This document shows positions 1 to 11,210 of a DNA stretch of 64,000 nucleotides, in pieces. The position numbers and the translations under genes are program-made. The stretch's first letter is position 1; every line of letters begins with the position of its first letter. The DNA comes from Calliphora vicina (taxonomy: Eukaryota; Arthropoda; Insecta; Diptera; Calliphoridae). The DNA lies in assembly GCF_958450345.1 (NCBI RefSeq), contig NC_088780.1, forward strand, positions 159,632,726 to 159,696,725, in the 5' to 3' direction. A model generated the notes under the pieces. That model had not been told where the DNA came from. It saw nothing but the letters and a program-made list of their open reading frames with translations, and made no database searches.

Positions 1-366
1 ATCACTCAACCAAATTTCATGGCCATTGGTCCATAATTGATCTTTGCTTCCATACGAGCTAAATCTCTTAAAAATTTTGGTATCCAAATAAAATTGTACG
101 GAAAAAAGAAATAAATCACGTGATCTAATTTCTTGGCGATCGTTCATTAATTGCTCATAGCTCCCATATAAGGTCCTCTTCCGAAAATCTTTCACGAAAA
201 TAAATTATTGAAATTTTAAGAGAAAAAGGTTTCTACTCAGGTACTTTAAGGCATCACATCGATCGGTCAAGGCCTACTTGTTTTAAATTGATTTTTATTA
301 TTAACATTCTTTGAAAAATATTTTCAATTATTTGACTACATGTGTAGGAAAAAAAATAATTGTAAT

Positions 367-1118
367 ACGGTGGGACCTCGATTATCCGTATTGGTCGGGA
401 CCGAAAGCATTCTGGATAATCAATTTTCCCGTTTAATTCAGTACCAATTTTGAGTATTTTTTTAAAGGATTTTATGTACATGTTTAAATAATATAAGGAT
501 TTTATTAAATTTCGGACATATGCCCACAGCATTTCATTTTCTGTGCAGAGTAAGTTATTCCATGCATTTTTCAAAATTGCAGAAGTAAAAGCGTTCCAAG
601 CATTATTAATTGACAACAATGCTTTCTTGATGTTAAACGCTTTCTTGAATTCTTATATATTGATTGACGTGAATAGTTATTGAACTATAGTTTTTCGATA
701 ATGACATTTAAAGCTCCATATTTCGTGGAAAATTTTAAAAATTTTAAAAATGCTAAGTTTTTCTATTCTATTGATATGAATTGTGGCAGCTATATAATCA
801 GCTGAAGATTTTTCTCCAATGCTTGTGAATTCCATGTCGATTTTTTGGTTAATTTTGAGTGGAATATTTTAGCTTTTCATTCACTATTTATCTAGAATTC
901 GATACTTTTGGTTCTTCAGCAGTCTTTAAATATTTTCAGTTTCAAATGGGGAATTCCTCTTTTTCGTTTTATTCACATTCAAAAATAATCGAAAAAAATT
1001 TTGCTTATAATCCCGGATAATTGAGGTAATTAGTTGAAAACGATCCAAAATTTGTTTCTTTTTCTTTCACGTATAATTGATGTTACCGGATAATCGAATC
1101 ACGGATAATCCAGGCCTA
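367..1118 (-). mobile_element. Deleted pogo/Tigger-like DNA transposon
   Basis: The ends carry inverted CCTCGATTATCCG-type and GGATTATCCG-type repeats, the style of pogo/Tigger termini. On the minus strand, around 540-619, a short reading frame contains NNAWNAFTSAILKNAWNNLL. This resembles the C-terminal end of pogo-family DDE transposases, where a conserved W..V....I..SWNKL block follows the catalytic domain. The rest of the roughly 500-residue transposase is missing, so this is an internally deleted, dead copy. A second pogo relic lies at 45350-47045. Confidence 0.55.
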
Positions 1119-1193
1119 ACTATATTTTAAAATAAAGTCTACTTTAACAAATATTAACTTTAAAATTTCTTTAGTGTTTAGGCTGTTTGCCTA

Positions 1194-1427
1194 AAAAAGC
1201 TGCAACCTACGGTAATATGTTCTACATAATGATTCAATATAATACAATAAAAATCAAAGAACACCCGGAGAGTTATTGATATTCTTATGTATTATGACTA
1301 TAAAAAGCTGCAACCTACGGTAATATGTTCTACATAATTTTTCACAATTTAAATGATTCAATATAATACAATAAAAATCAAAGAGAACCCCGAGAGTTAG
1401 GGATATTCTTATATATTATGACTATAA
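1194..1427. repeat. Two-unit tandem duplication (~108/126 bp)
   Basis: The segment beginning AAAAAGCTGCAACCTACGG at about 1194 starts again at 1302. The two units match closely except for an 18-bp difference near the middle (TTTTTCACAATTTAAATG is present only in the second). No coding potential is visible. Confidence 0.8.
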
Positions 1428-2179
1428 AAAGAGAGCACTTTAATATTATATAGAGAGTAAATAGCCTGTATTGCAAACAAAAACAAAAAAAAGACAAGTT
1501 TAAAAAACAGCTTGTTGCTTTTACTCTCTCCTTTAAAAATAACAACTGTTAAAAAGGCTCGATATTTATTTATTCTTAGGAAAAAAGGACCAAATAAAGC
1601 GACAACAACTATTTAAGTAGAGGCGCCAAACTGTTGATACTTTTTTATTTTTGTTTAATAGACACAGCAATGATGACACAATTTATAGAATATCAGCCAA
1701 AAAGGAATAGAGTTTTTTTTTAATATAGTCAGGAATTTATGTGTGTAATAACAATAAAGAAAAGGAGAATAATGAAAATATCAAGTAAGAGAGCTATAAG
1801 CGGCAGTGTCGAATTTGTATTAGCTTTGTAATGAAGTAACTATACCTGCAAAAACTTTTAGATTGCAACTGTTTATATATCAATGGTCGGCAGAAAGAGA
1901 ACACTTTCTTTGCTTTCTGTGTCTTTTGTAATCTGGCCAGCTGTTATTTAATTTTTGTTACTTATTTTATAATTTGAATAGACCTCGCTGACATTTGTGT
2001 TGATTACAGATATATAACCAACCACTTTCGTCCCCTAATGGATATGAGTGTCGCCCACAGTTATATATATATTAGTTAGTAACTCCATTCGATAGTCTTT
2101 GCTTTCATTTATTAGCTTTTAACTTTAATTAACTAATAATAGACAAAAAAAGGGCTCCTCATACAAAACATAATTGTTA
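1428..2179. other. AT-rich non-coding stretch
   Basis: No gene, RNA or recognisable element end was found here. The sequence is AT-rich with short homopolymers. Confidence 0.5.
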
Positions 2180-2550
2180 TATTGGGTGTATTTCACTTAG
2201 TTATTGAACATTATTTCGAATTTTGTACCAACAAAGCGTTAATTTGAAAAAAATGCCGCTGAAGCATACCGAAGGCCCACCAAAGCTTATGGTAAATGTG
2301 TTCCATCGGTTTGAACGTAATGGTTTGTTCGGTTTAGAAGTGATGATTTAGACACGGAATACAAAGATCGCCCAGGCAGGACAAAAAAGTTTGAAGACCA
2401 GGTAATGGAGGCATTACTTCATGAATATTGTTGTAAAACTCAACAAGAGTTTGCAAAGTCATTGGAAGCTACTCAATCAGCAATTTAAAAACGTTTGCAA
2501 GCACCAGGATTCATTCAAAACAGAAGAATTGGGTACCATACGAATTGAAG
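2180..2550 (+). pseudogene. mariner transposase N-terminal relic (family M1)
   Basis: The plus strand encodes a broken mariner transposase start: the CCAACAAAGCG leader, then the DNA-binding part with EALLHEYCCKTQQEFAKSLEATQ and KRLQAPGFIQN in the same frame. Stops interrupt it, for example just before KRLQA, and it ends after the two helix-turn-helix modules, so the DD34D catalytic half is absent. Other copies of the same family lie at 22763, 24985, 25865, 44300, 51775 and 63050. Confidence 0.8.
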
Positions 2551-3262
2551 TTCACCCAATAATTTTGTAAATCACGTCACCAAAGTGATATTTATGTGGA
2601 AAGCAAAAACAAAATTAGGGCGAGCTTCTTCTTTTGTGTTGCAAAGGAATTAACAAGGGTTCAACACTAACCATTCTGTAGTAGTGTTCAAGTATAATGA
2701 ACATGAAATAGCTTCATACAACTACAAAGGCAATTGTCCTCAACAGCTGGTGGTAGGCTCTGTCTAAAGTATGAAATTCACAAGAATATGCGTGTAAGTA
2801 TCTGTGTACATTTACGGACTAGTCGTCAATAACAATAAAAGACAAAAGCGATGACAACAAAAACTACTAGCAACACAATAACAACAACAACGGCAAGAAA
2901 AGACAACACTAAGGCGCAACAGGATACAAATGACAAAGGATATATACAGTATACAGACAACACATACACACCAACGTACATATATACATACAAACATATA
3001 TATTAAACAACCAAGCAGTTCTAAAAGACTATCCCGAACTAATGATTTTACCTATTTTAGGGTGAGAACTTGTTACATAACTAGTTATTTTAACGCTCGC
3101 ATGAACCTTTTAGATTACAATGAGACTGTCTGATAGCTGGTCCAAAGTAGTCAACGCTTTTGATTCACATGCCGGTTACATAGATTCAGCTACATAACTA
3201 GTTATTTTAACATGTACAGGTGCTAATTAACCTCAAAGAGTCAGTTAAAAAGATATCTCATA

Positions 3263-3801
3263 CACCCACAGAAAAAATATAGTTGTACGTTTACTGTAAC
3301 CATTTCTACATTGTTACATGTTTTTAACAATATTATAGTCACAGTAACTGTTTACATGATTGCGGTAACCATAATATAGTTAATTTACGATTCACATGAT
3401 TTTATCAACCATATATCGTTCACTCAATAAAACACCATTATTTTTTTATTGCATAATAATAACTGATTCTATATGTGGCCAAAAATTGGAGAAATTCTAC
3501 TTCCACAAAGTGGGTCAAAAGATCAATTGAAATATTATTTTTGTTCTAGATGTCTACTAAGACAAAAATTTTAAACTCAATTATTTCGAAATTGACAAAA
3601 AATTATGTTTGTGACAACAATTTTTATGATGAATCATTCCCCGGGAGTTTGTTCCCCGGTCTGAATATGAATCATTATATCATAACATGGTTACAACAAT
3701 CATATAAATAGATACTGTGACTATAATATTGTTAAAAAACTTGTAACAATGTTGAAATGGTTACAGTAAACATGCACAACAATATATTTTTTCTCTGTGT
3801 G
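3263..3801. mobile_element. Palindromic MITE, family P1 (TA flanked)
   Basis: The ends CACCCACAGAAAAAATATA and TATATTTTTTCTCTGTGTG are inverted, and TA stands on both sides. The inverted arms, rich in GGTTACAGTAACC-like words, run inward for about 150 bp. A second, longer copy lies at 9007-10020 and one arm-like fragment near 23690-23760. There is no coding capacity. TA flanks suggest mobilisation by a Tc1/mariner-type transposase (inference). Confidence 0.7.
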
Positions 3802-3867
3802 TAGACAGTCATGATTGCTTGTATACAAACCTTCCTCCGACAACTCTCCAATAGAATACTTCTAAAG

Positions 3868-4336
3868 CAGGGACCGAAAATAATAATTATTCTTGAAATT
3901 TCAAAGGAAAAAAGCCATCACAAGAAAATATCGGAGAGTCAAAACAAGCATTCCATTTGGATCGTTTTCAACTATATTTTCATAAAATAACATGCTTTTT
4001 AAATTCTTGATTTTTATTTTTTTGTCAAAAATAATTGTTATTTTTTTTGTCAAGAATATTTGTAAATTTTTGATTTTTTTTTTTTTGTCAAGAATATTTG
4101 CCAGGCTTTGATTTTTATTTTTTTTTGTAAGACATATTTGTCAAAAATATAAAAATCATAGTCTGACAAATATGTCTGACAAAAAAAAATAAAAATCAAT
4201 TTTTGACAAATATTTCTGACAAAAAAAAAATAAAACTCAAAAAATAACAATTATTTTTGACAAAAAAAAAAAAAATCAGGAAATAACAATTATGTTGTGA
4301 TTTTTATTATAAATGTCATAATTGTTACGGTCCCTG
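3868..4336. mobile_element. hAT-type MITE with perfect 8-bp TSD
   Basis: The element begins CAGGGACCG and ends CGGTCCCTG. It is flanked by TTCTAAAG at 3860-3867 and again at 4337-4344, a perfect 8-bp target-site duplication, as expected for hAT elements. The 469-bp interior is a set of inverted and direct copies of a TTTTTGTCAAGAATATTTG-like unit separated by long T or A runs, so a single strand could fold into a large hairpin. It has no transposase. Confidence 0.85.
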
Positions 4337-4870
4337 TTCTAAAGTGGTTTGTACAATGTTTAAAGTGACTACATTCTCAGTTACTTAGAGACACTTAAGT
4401 GACAATTAACTTAATGGAATGTCAGTATACTAAAAGCACAAAAGAAAATAAACTGTATGAGAATTATAGCAATACAATTTGTATAAAACCAGTTCATACA
4501 AATTACTCCAAACTAATTTAAATACAAAATAAACCTCCTCCGATAACTCTCCAATAGAATACTTCTAAATTGCTTTGTACAATGTTTAAAGTGACTACAC
4601 TCTAGATTACTTAGAGACACTTAAGTGAATATTTTCTTCAAGCTAGATTACATGGGATGTATAAATTAACCAATTGACTTCTTTCTGCACTACAAATTAC
4701 TCAAAAGCTATCAGACTCATTATAATCCAAAAGCTTCAATTGTCCACCTGCATAGGACATGTAATTGTTAAAATAACTAGTCACGTAGCTAGTTATATAG
4801 CTAGTTGTCAACCTAAATGATAGGTAAAATCACTAGTTCGGGACAGTCTCCTAGAACTACTGGGAATAGG

Positions 4871-5819
4871 CCCTCATTCTCTCTTAACTGAGAATGTCTA
4901 TGAACTAGTACCAATACACATGTAAAGTTATTGCGAATATGTGTGAAAGTGAGTGAGTGTAAGAGTGTAATAGTGTTAATAGTTTTACATTGAATAAATG
5001 TCAGTGAGTGTGTATTAGGGCGGCCTTTCTTTAGCATGTTTACGATTTTCGATGCTTTCAAGCTCTAACATTGTTCTCCGTCACCTAAAAACCAAATGCT
5101 TTAAATTTTAACAAAATCGAATAACGTCTATTAGACGTTAAAAGATAGGACTAAATGCCATAGTAACTGTACCAATTATAGGTCATCCCCTCCCTTATCA
5201 GTACACCTTTTAATCCCTTCTCTCCCTCTTATTATCCCTTTCCCCACTTGTGAGGTTAATGTGGTTGGTAGCTGTACCGAGAAGCTGAATGCCTAATTAG
5301 TGATAAAAGAAGATTATTCGCTAACAGCTCCCCTCCGATTGTAACTATTTTGTCTCCCCTTACGTACCTACTCGTGGGACCAAAATTATGGACAACAAAA
5401 ACAATTAAAACAGCAACGCATTATATAAAACCGATGATCTTGGATCCTCATCAGAAAAGTACCTTCTAGTCTTCAGTCAAGAGACTTTGATGGATCTGTC
5501 AGAGACCGACACAATACTTCTAAAAACCTGCTTAATGAACCTCTTCAATCGGATGCTAAGGTTAGCATCTTATAAAATAGGCTAATAAATATTTTTTTAA
5601 ACAAATTTTGAACTAAATACAAAATTTCCTCGAAATCCGACAATTTCAAATCGGTTCCCATGCTAACCCATAATAGGTACAGTTTAGAGTATCCAAAACC
5701 GAAAACCCGTCAACCGGTTTTTTCATCTTTGTAAACTACACCGGTTTCGGTTTTTTGACAAACCTGTTTTTGTAAGACGGTTAACCGGTTTTAATGAAAT
5801 ATATTTTCTAAAGCTCATT
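4871..5819. other. Non-coding stretch, remnant inverted AACCGG motifs
   Basis: No gene was recognised. Around 5690-5800 the words AACCGGTTTT and GGTTAACCGGTTTT recur in both orientations and may be one end of an old DNA element; a weak partner (GCCGGTTTTTTGAC) lies near 6282. The minus-strand reading frame at 4813-5061 has no recognisable motif. Confidence 0.4.
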
Positions 5820-6066
5820 CACAGAAAAAACAGATACGTAATAGCAACCGCATTTGTTGCCAATCGAATGATTCGGTTACACATACAGAATTTTTCGGTT
5901 CTAGCAACAGAAAGCCAGTTGATAACGAAGAATTTCGGTTGAAGAAACCAAACATTTGTTACTGCTTCCAAAATTTTGTAGCCACAACTGTAAAATTCAG
6001 TCAATAAGGAATAATCATTCGATTGACAACAAATTCGGTTGCTATTATGAATCTGTTTTCTCTGTG
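5820..6066. mobile_element. 247-bp MITE, family P2, copy 1
   Basis: Terminal inverted repeats of about 50 bp start CACAGAAAAAACAGAT and read inward through ATAGCAACCG and TTTGTTGCCAATCGAATG. The copy at 48011-48257 has exactly the same length and is highly similar along its whole length. There is no coding capacity. The flanks here are TT and TA; in the second copy they are TA and TA, so a TA target is likely. Confidence 0.8.
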
Positions 6067-7004
6067 TATTTATGAAAAACTTTGATACCATTTTAAAAAA
6101 AATATTGATTTATTTTATTGAAAATAATAGCATTTGCATAAACATAGAGCCTTAGGAATTCAAAAATGCTAAATTCCCGAAGATTTAGTACACAATTCTT
6201 AACACATTTCCAATTAGCGTCCACAAAAAATAAAAATAAATTTAAGGAGACCTTTTTGATATTAAATAAATATTTAAATTTGCCGGTTTTTTGACTTTCT
6301 AGTACAGTTGTTAAAATTTTGCGTTTTTCATACTCATTTAGTGTCTATTAGAATCGATAAGTAAATTTTTAATACTTTTGAAAAATCATTTATTTTGATT
6401 CAAACTAATGGGTTACCGATGTCGGTACTTATCGCATTAATGGGTATATTTAAGTATTTATTGTCAAATCAAATACAAAAACATTTTTCTATTGTATTTC
6501 TTTTTCAACATTTCAACCTTTACCCAAACCTCCAAATTTCAAATGAAATGTATAAACTCTAAACAATTTTAGACCTTGAGAACATCGAAAACCTACAAAA
6601 GTGTAAAATAAGGGCCATCCTATGAATTTGTGAGTGTTTGTGCATGTACATAGTGGTGCCAGTTTTCTCTCCAGTCTATGACAATGATGTTAATATTGTC
6701 TTTTAGTAGTTTCTCTAGTTGTTCTTGTTATTTCTGTATGAATTTGTGTGTGTTTGGTTTAATTTCCCGGTAGTTCTGGAAAGAATATAATTTCTTGATA
6801 AAAATATTGGTGTCCCACCAATCTACTTGCAAGGCTATTCAATATGTGCATGTCATTGTGAACTAAATTGACACAATTCAGATAATGATTTACTAGTTAT
6901 AATGTTAACCACTAGCGGTTACTGCAATTGCTAAAAACAACTTATTATTTATTTTTTGCAAAAAAAAAACATCACTCAAACCAAGGCTAAATTTAATAAA
7001 TACT
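6067..7004. other. AT-rich non-coding stretch
   Basis: No gene or complete element was identified. A GCCGGTTTTTTGAC motif near 6282 may belong with the AACCGG motifs near 5700. Confidence 0.4.
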
Positions 7005-7678
7005 ATGGGAACTCGTCACCATCAAAAGGGGTTTACTGAATTCTGTTGTGGTCGTACAAGAACGGAAGATGCCGAACGTTCTGGACGCCCAGTTGAGGTA
7101 TCTATACCCGAAACAATTGAAAACAAATCTGGATATTGTGTTAGAGATTGAAAGTGTGACAGATTTTGAAAGCTCACCATATGGCTCAGTGGCTTTAATT
7201 TTGAATGATCACTTGGGTATGAGAAAGCTTTCCGCAAGAACGCTGCCGCGTTTGCTCACAATCGGATGCACGAAAGGGTATATACATGTGCAGTTTCCAT
7301 GGCAAAAATTAATGAATTAGGCCAGTAGCAGGCAGATAGAGGGATTTAATTTGTGTGCTTGTATGGGTAAAAAACTAAATTTCAGCAACAGCATAAAACA
7401 ACTGAATGAAATATTTGAATTTTTACGCTCTATTACGCTCTATTGTTTACATTAGGGTTGTGTAAGTGTGAATTGACGAAAATTTTCGTAATAGGAACAA
7501 CATGAATGCTGAACACTGAATTAGTCTACGAGATGCTACCTCTTCTGTCCTCTTCGGATTTAGGGCCGAGTGAATATTCCATGTTTCCAAACCTGAAGAA
7601 ATGTCACGGAGAAAAGACATTTGACTCCATCTCACAAAATATACCTATTTTGATGACCTCGACAAATCTTAAAATATC
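7005..7678 (+). pseudogene. mariner transposase relic, second family (M2)
   Basis: The plus strand holds scattered blocks of a mariner transposase. GRTRTEDAERSGRPVEV is encoded near 7050, LNDHLGMRKLSA and PRLLTI near 7200-7265, and a C-terminal block SSSDLGPSEYSMFPNLKK near 7550-7590 (compare the family's YSPDLAPSDYFLFPNLK). Frameshifts and stops separate the blocks and the central catalytic part is deleted. The linker motif differs from family M1, so at least two mariner lineages are present. A hAT element follows directly at 7687. Confidence 0.8.
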
Positions 7679-7686
7679 TTTATCAC

Positions 7687-8739
7687 TAGGGGGCGGATTT
7701 TCATGAATTTATTATTGAAAAATATGCGCCTAAAATATGACCTAAAAATTTAAAAAATATGCACTAAAACTATTTTTAAAATAATTTTTCTTTGAAAAAA
7801 CGATGGATATATTAATTGTAATATCTTGGTATGAATACTTATTTAAAGCCATAATCTTTAGAGCTTCTATATTGTGACTTTCCTTTTAAAATCATCAATA
7901 TTTTGATCGTGCTGTAAAGTAGCATCCAACCATAATTTTTATCTCGTAATTACCCAATAATTAAGCAATTAGTAATTGAAGGGATACATAGACGGAAATT
8001 GTTAATAATGTTAGCTGAACTTAGCTGACTCCAATTTATATATTTTGGGTCATTTGACGTGCTATTTTTAATGCAGAGAGAAGTCAATTGGTTACTTTAT
8101 ACATCCCATGTAATCTAGCATAAAGACAATTGTCACTTAAGTGTCTCTATGTAATCTATAGTGTATTTTATTTGTGTAGTGCATTTGTCTCTAAGTTATC
8201 CAAAATCACTAGATTACGACAGTCTCGTAGAACTGCTTGGAAATGACTGTCAGATAACGAAATCTCTTATAAATCGAATTTGCAATGAAAACAAATATGA
8301 ATGTTTTTCGATACATTTAATGAATTCACTTAAAAAAACTAAAGTTTTTGAAGAAAATTTTTTTGAAATGATAATTTTCAATTACTGATAGAGAAATGAA
8401 AAACTTAATGCCAGTTACTCCATGTCGAAAGAAGTTAGTCGATAACATTTACTGCTATTTCTATAACAAATTCGACAAAAAAAATTTTGTCGAAACAATG
8501 TATTGCCTATTAACGACAAAAAATTATATTTTTATTAAAAATTGGCAAAATATGCATATAAATATGCATTTTGAAGTAAAATATAACAAAATATGCATTA
8601 TCAATAAAATATGCAAAAATATGCACTAACAAATCGATGCCATTTTGCAGCAAAATGTGCGATTCGGATAGATAATTAGTCTACATTGTATTTGGACGTT
8701 CGAGAAAAAACATGCATTTGCATATAAATCCGCCCCCTA
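7687..8739. mobile_element. Non-autonomous hAT element with TAGGGGGCGG ends
   Basis: Inverted ends TAGGGGGCGGATTT and AAATCCGCCCCCTA are flanked by TTTATCAC (7679-7686) and TTTATCAT (8740-8747), an 8-bp target duplication with one mismatch. Subterminal AAATATGCA repeats are clustered at both ends (7724-7765 and 8545-8630), a common hAT arrangement for transposase binding. The middle includes a segment shared with the 3-5 kb element. No transposase was recognised; the small frames at 8161-8629 show no motif. Confidence 0.8.
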
Positions 8740-9006
8740 TTTATCATGTTAGCTCTACGACTCAAGAAATCAGTCAGACTAAAGCACGACATCTACACGG
8801 ACAATATTGCGGCAATCAAGATTGCCCCATTTCCCATATTAGGTTTCTTGGCATTAAAAAATACAGGGAAATGAATTGACTAAAATAGTTAATGGATTTT
8901 CTTTGTGCGACTTCATTTTAGTTGCACTATTGTACATGATCACTGAAAGGTCCATCCGGAAAACAGAACACAGTTTGTCCATTATTGCCACTTCTGGGAT
9001 ATCCTG

Positions 9007-10020
9007 CACGCAGAGAAAAAATATAGTTGGGCATGGTTACCGTAACCATTTAAATAGTGTTACAAGATTTTTAACAATATTATAGTCACAGTAACTATTT
9101 ACATGATTGTGGTAACCATAATATGGTTAATTTATGATTCACATGATTGTATCAACCATATACAGTGGTGGCCACCAAATAAAAGACAAATACTTGAATT
9201 TTTTTCATCAACTGAATTTTAAGTCCGATAGAGCCAAAATAAAAGGACCTCTAAGGGTATGAAATTTATTATTAATGTTTCTAGTTTCTGAAAAATGTTT
9301 GGAAAAATCGGTAAAACATATATGTACAAAGATATGTGGAAATACGTTGACGCACTTCAGCGAACATCCGCTGTTAATAACATGATATGACCGAAACTAA
9401 TGGAACTAAAAATACGAAATTTGGAAATTTTGTTTTATAATAATAAAATTATAATGATATAAATGTGAGAAAATATGTTTATTTAAAAAAAAAATATTTT
9501 GGTCAAGTTGTAGAAAAATTTTATGAGTTCGTGGTGAATATGTATGAATTGATACAGTCGAATAAAACACACTTGTGTGTTAAAACAGTCCTCATGCATA
9601 CATATTTGTGGAAATATTTGAAAAAATAATTGACAATTACATGGAATTTAGCAAACAATATTTGTCTTAAATTCCTGGCCACCACTGTATATGGTTACAG
9701 TAAACAAATATATGTTTGTGACAACCATTCATATGATGAAGGACTCACCATATTATGTTGATCTCGGCTTAAGGCTTATCATAATCTGATAACAACATAT
9801 TATGATAAAATTATTCATCATAAATATGTTTGCCACAAACATATATTTGTTTACTGTAACCATATATATGGATGATACAATCATGTGAATCATAAATTAA
9901 CCATATTATGGTTACCACAATCATGTAAATGGTTACTGTGACTATAATATTGTTAAAAATCTTGTAACACTATTTAAATGGTTACAGTAACCATGCCCAA
10001 TTATATTTTTTCTCTGCGTG
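9007..10020. mobile_element. Palindromic MITE, family P1, second copy
   Basis: Ends CACGCAGAGAAAAAATATA and TATATTTTTTCTCTGCGTG are inverted and the arms extend inward for more than 150 bp, as at 3263-3801. The left arm is split by a 525-bp Tc1-type MITE (9163-9687). Without that insertion the element would be about 490 bp. Confidence 0.8.
9163..9687. mobile_element. Tc1/mariner-type MITE nested in the palindrome
   Basis: The element starts CAGTGGTGGCCA and ends TGGCCACCACTG, with TA on each side (9161-9162 and 9688-9689), the hallmark of Tc1/mariner insertion. The inner inverted similarity continues (AAGACAAATA on both sides). The 525-bp interior has no transposase. The host palindrome continues across the junction (ATCAACCATA before, TATGGTTACAG after). 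Confidence 0.85.
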
Positions 10021-10517
10021 TGGACTCCTTTTAATTGGAATAAAAAGGAGCAATATGCTCTTGGCTCTTTGTAGAACTGGATTCTACTGCCCAATGTATG
10101 ATTATGATTGGTAAAAGGTGTTCTAAAATCTACGCAAGATTTGAACTAAATAGAAAACAACAAAATTATATAAAATTCTAAAACGATCTAGCTAAATACG
10201 TCAGTCTGTTGAAGACAAGAGATAGTATTACATAGGGGAAGAAAATTTGCCACAAATATTCTCTGTTGATCGAAAATGTTTGGTATTGAAAATAGGCAAA
10301 CGTGGTTGAACCGGTGAAACATTTAAACATTAGGTTAAATTTACCATTTCTATAATAGAAAACATCATCATATTTTCAACAAAACTTGTTCTCAATCTTT
10401 ATAGGATTCGGAACTGCCGAATATACTCACTTACTTGTTTTTCTGTTAACAACATTTATAATGCTTAACATGATTAATAAAATATCCTGCATTAAAACAT
10501 TTTTTTATGTTCTTCAT
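10021..10517. other. Intergenic stretch downstream of the secreted-protein gene
   Basis: No gene or element end was recognised. It lies between the P1 palindrome and the 3' end of the minus-strand gene. Confidence 0.5.
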
Positions 10518-10535
10518 TTTATTTAACTGTTTATT
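10518..10535 (-). terminator. Poly(A) signals of the 10588-11127 gene
   Basis: Two minus-strand AATAAA hexamers lie at 10530-10535 and 10518-10523, 52-70 nt beyond the stop codon. That spacing fits a compact 3' UTR for the secreted-protein gene. Confidence 0.65.
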
Positions 10536-10587
10536 AGAAATATTTTACTACATATTTCAAATCAAACAAATCATTGTTGTCTGCTTT

Positions 10588-11127
10588 CTAAGCAACTATT
10601 TCTGCACATGTTTGAATGCGTGCAGGGAAGCTGTTTAAAAAGTATTTGAAATTTCTCATGGCAATTTTTACACATGCTCCGCTACTATAAGTTTGGGTCA
10701 AACCTTTGGTTATGTCTTGCTTAGTTTTTTTAAACGATGTCCACAAACTGGCCATTTGAGTTTTAAGTTTATTACCACATTTGGATGAGGGAACGGTTTC
10801 ACCATCAAATTCTTCGTCATAGCTGTCATTGTTACAAGTTTTATCATTGGCACGAATCACTAAATCGATTTGTTTCAACAAATCCTTAGCGTCAGCGAGT
10901 TCAGTTGCTAAATTTGTAACAGCATCACTGCCACAGCTATTCTCAATTATATAGGAAAAATCATCAGCGGCATCCTCGAAATTAAGTGCAGTTTCGGCCA
11001 AACAATTAACACCTTTTAGTTTTGTAACACTTGTTGCGACATTTGTAGTATATTCGTCAATAGCTGCTCCTTGCACCCAGCCACTTAGGCAAATGGATAA
11101 AAGTACAAATGCAATTTTAGTAAACAT
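10588..11127 (-). CDS. Secreted six-cysteine helical protein, family not identified
   Basis: This is an uninterrupted 179-codon frame ending in TAG. The chosen ATG at 11125-11127 has a favourable AAAA context and starts a classic signal peptide: MFTKI, then hydrophobic AFVLLSICLSGWV, with likely cleavage after VQG or QGA (residues 20-21). The mature part has six cysteines, in NCLAE, NSCGS, KTCNN, SKCGN, ACVKI and TCAEI, and long stretches that look helical, with an acidic DEEFDGE patch between the third and fourth cysteines. Size and cysteine number recall small insect secreted families such as TsetseEP/DUF725, but I do not recognise it with confidence. A longer frame reading back to 11202 would need a GTG start and would overlap the TATA box, so I rejected it. 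The role is unknown; extracellular location is inferred from the signal peptide. It appears to be single-exon and stands alone among TEs. Confidence 0.85.
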   Translation of the reverse strand: MFTKIAFVLLSICLSGWVQGAAIDEYTTNVATSVTKLKGVNCLAETALNFEDAADDFSYIIENSCGSDAVTNLATELADAKDLLKQIDLVIRANDKTCNNDSYDEEFDGETVPSSKCGNKLKTQMASLWTSFKKTKQDITKGLTQTYSSGACVKIAMRNFKYFLNSFPARIQTCAEIVA

Positions 11128-11201
11128 TTTTCTTTGCTTATTAAGTTGTATGTATTTGAAACGCTTTTGAAATACTACTTCAGCTTTTGATTTTTTCCCC
11201 A

Positions 11202-11210
11202 CTTTATATA
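11202..11210 (-). promoter_or_regulatory. TATA box of the secreted-protein gene
   Basis: The minus strand reads TATATAAAG here, 75-83 bp before the ATG at 11127. Transcription would start about 30 bp downstream, near 11180, giving a 5' UTR of roughly 50 nt. Confidence 0.7.

Larger units (their letters stand above)
3011..4870. mobile_element. Long element with terminal inverted repeats, host of two nested insertions
   Basis: The stretch 3011-3240 (CAGTTCTAAAAGACTATCCCG, then ACATAACTAGTTATTTTAAC) reappears inverted at 4735-4860. This defines inverted arms about 1.8 kb apart. Inside lie a palindromic element (3263-3801) and a hAT MITE (3868-4336). Two internal direct repeats (CTCTCCAATAGAATACTTCTAAA near 3850 and 4550, and TTTAAAGTGACTACA near 4360 and 4590) suggest an internally duplicated non-autonomous DNA element. 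Part of the same family lies inside the hAT element at about 8060-8250. I could not assign a superfamily. Confidence 0.5.

Noticed and set aside
2812..3133. Overlapping frames on both strands
   Set aside because: Low-complexity CAA and ACATATAT sequence with no motif; the composition explains the open frames.
5690..6300. AACCGG-rich inverted words as the ends of one DNA element
   Set aside because: The left cluster is clear but the right partner near 6282 is weak and no target duplication was found.
11128..11202. A 25-residue N-terminal extension of the secreted protein
   Set aside because: It would need a GTG start, would overlap the TATA box, and would place a basic stretch before an obvious signal peptide that begins at its own ATG.
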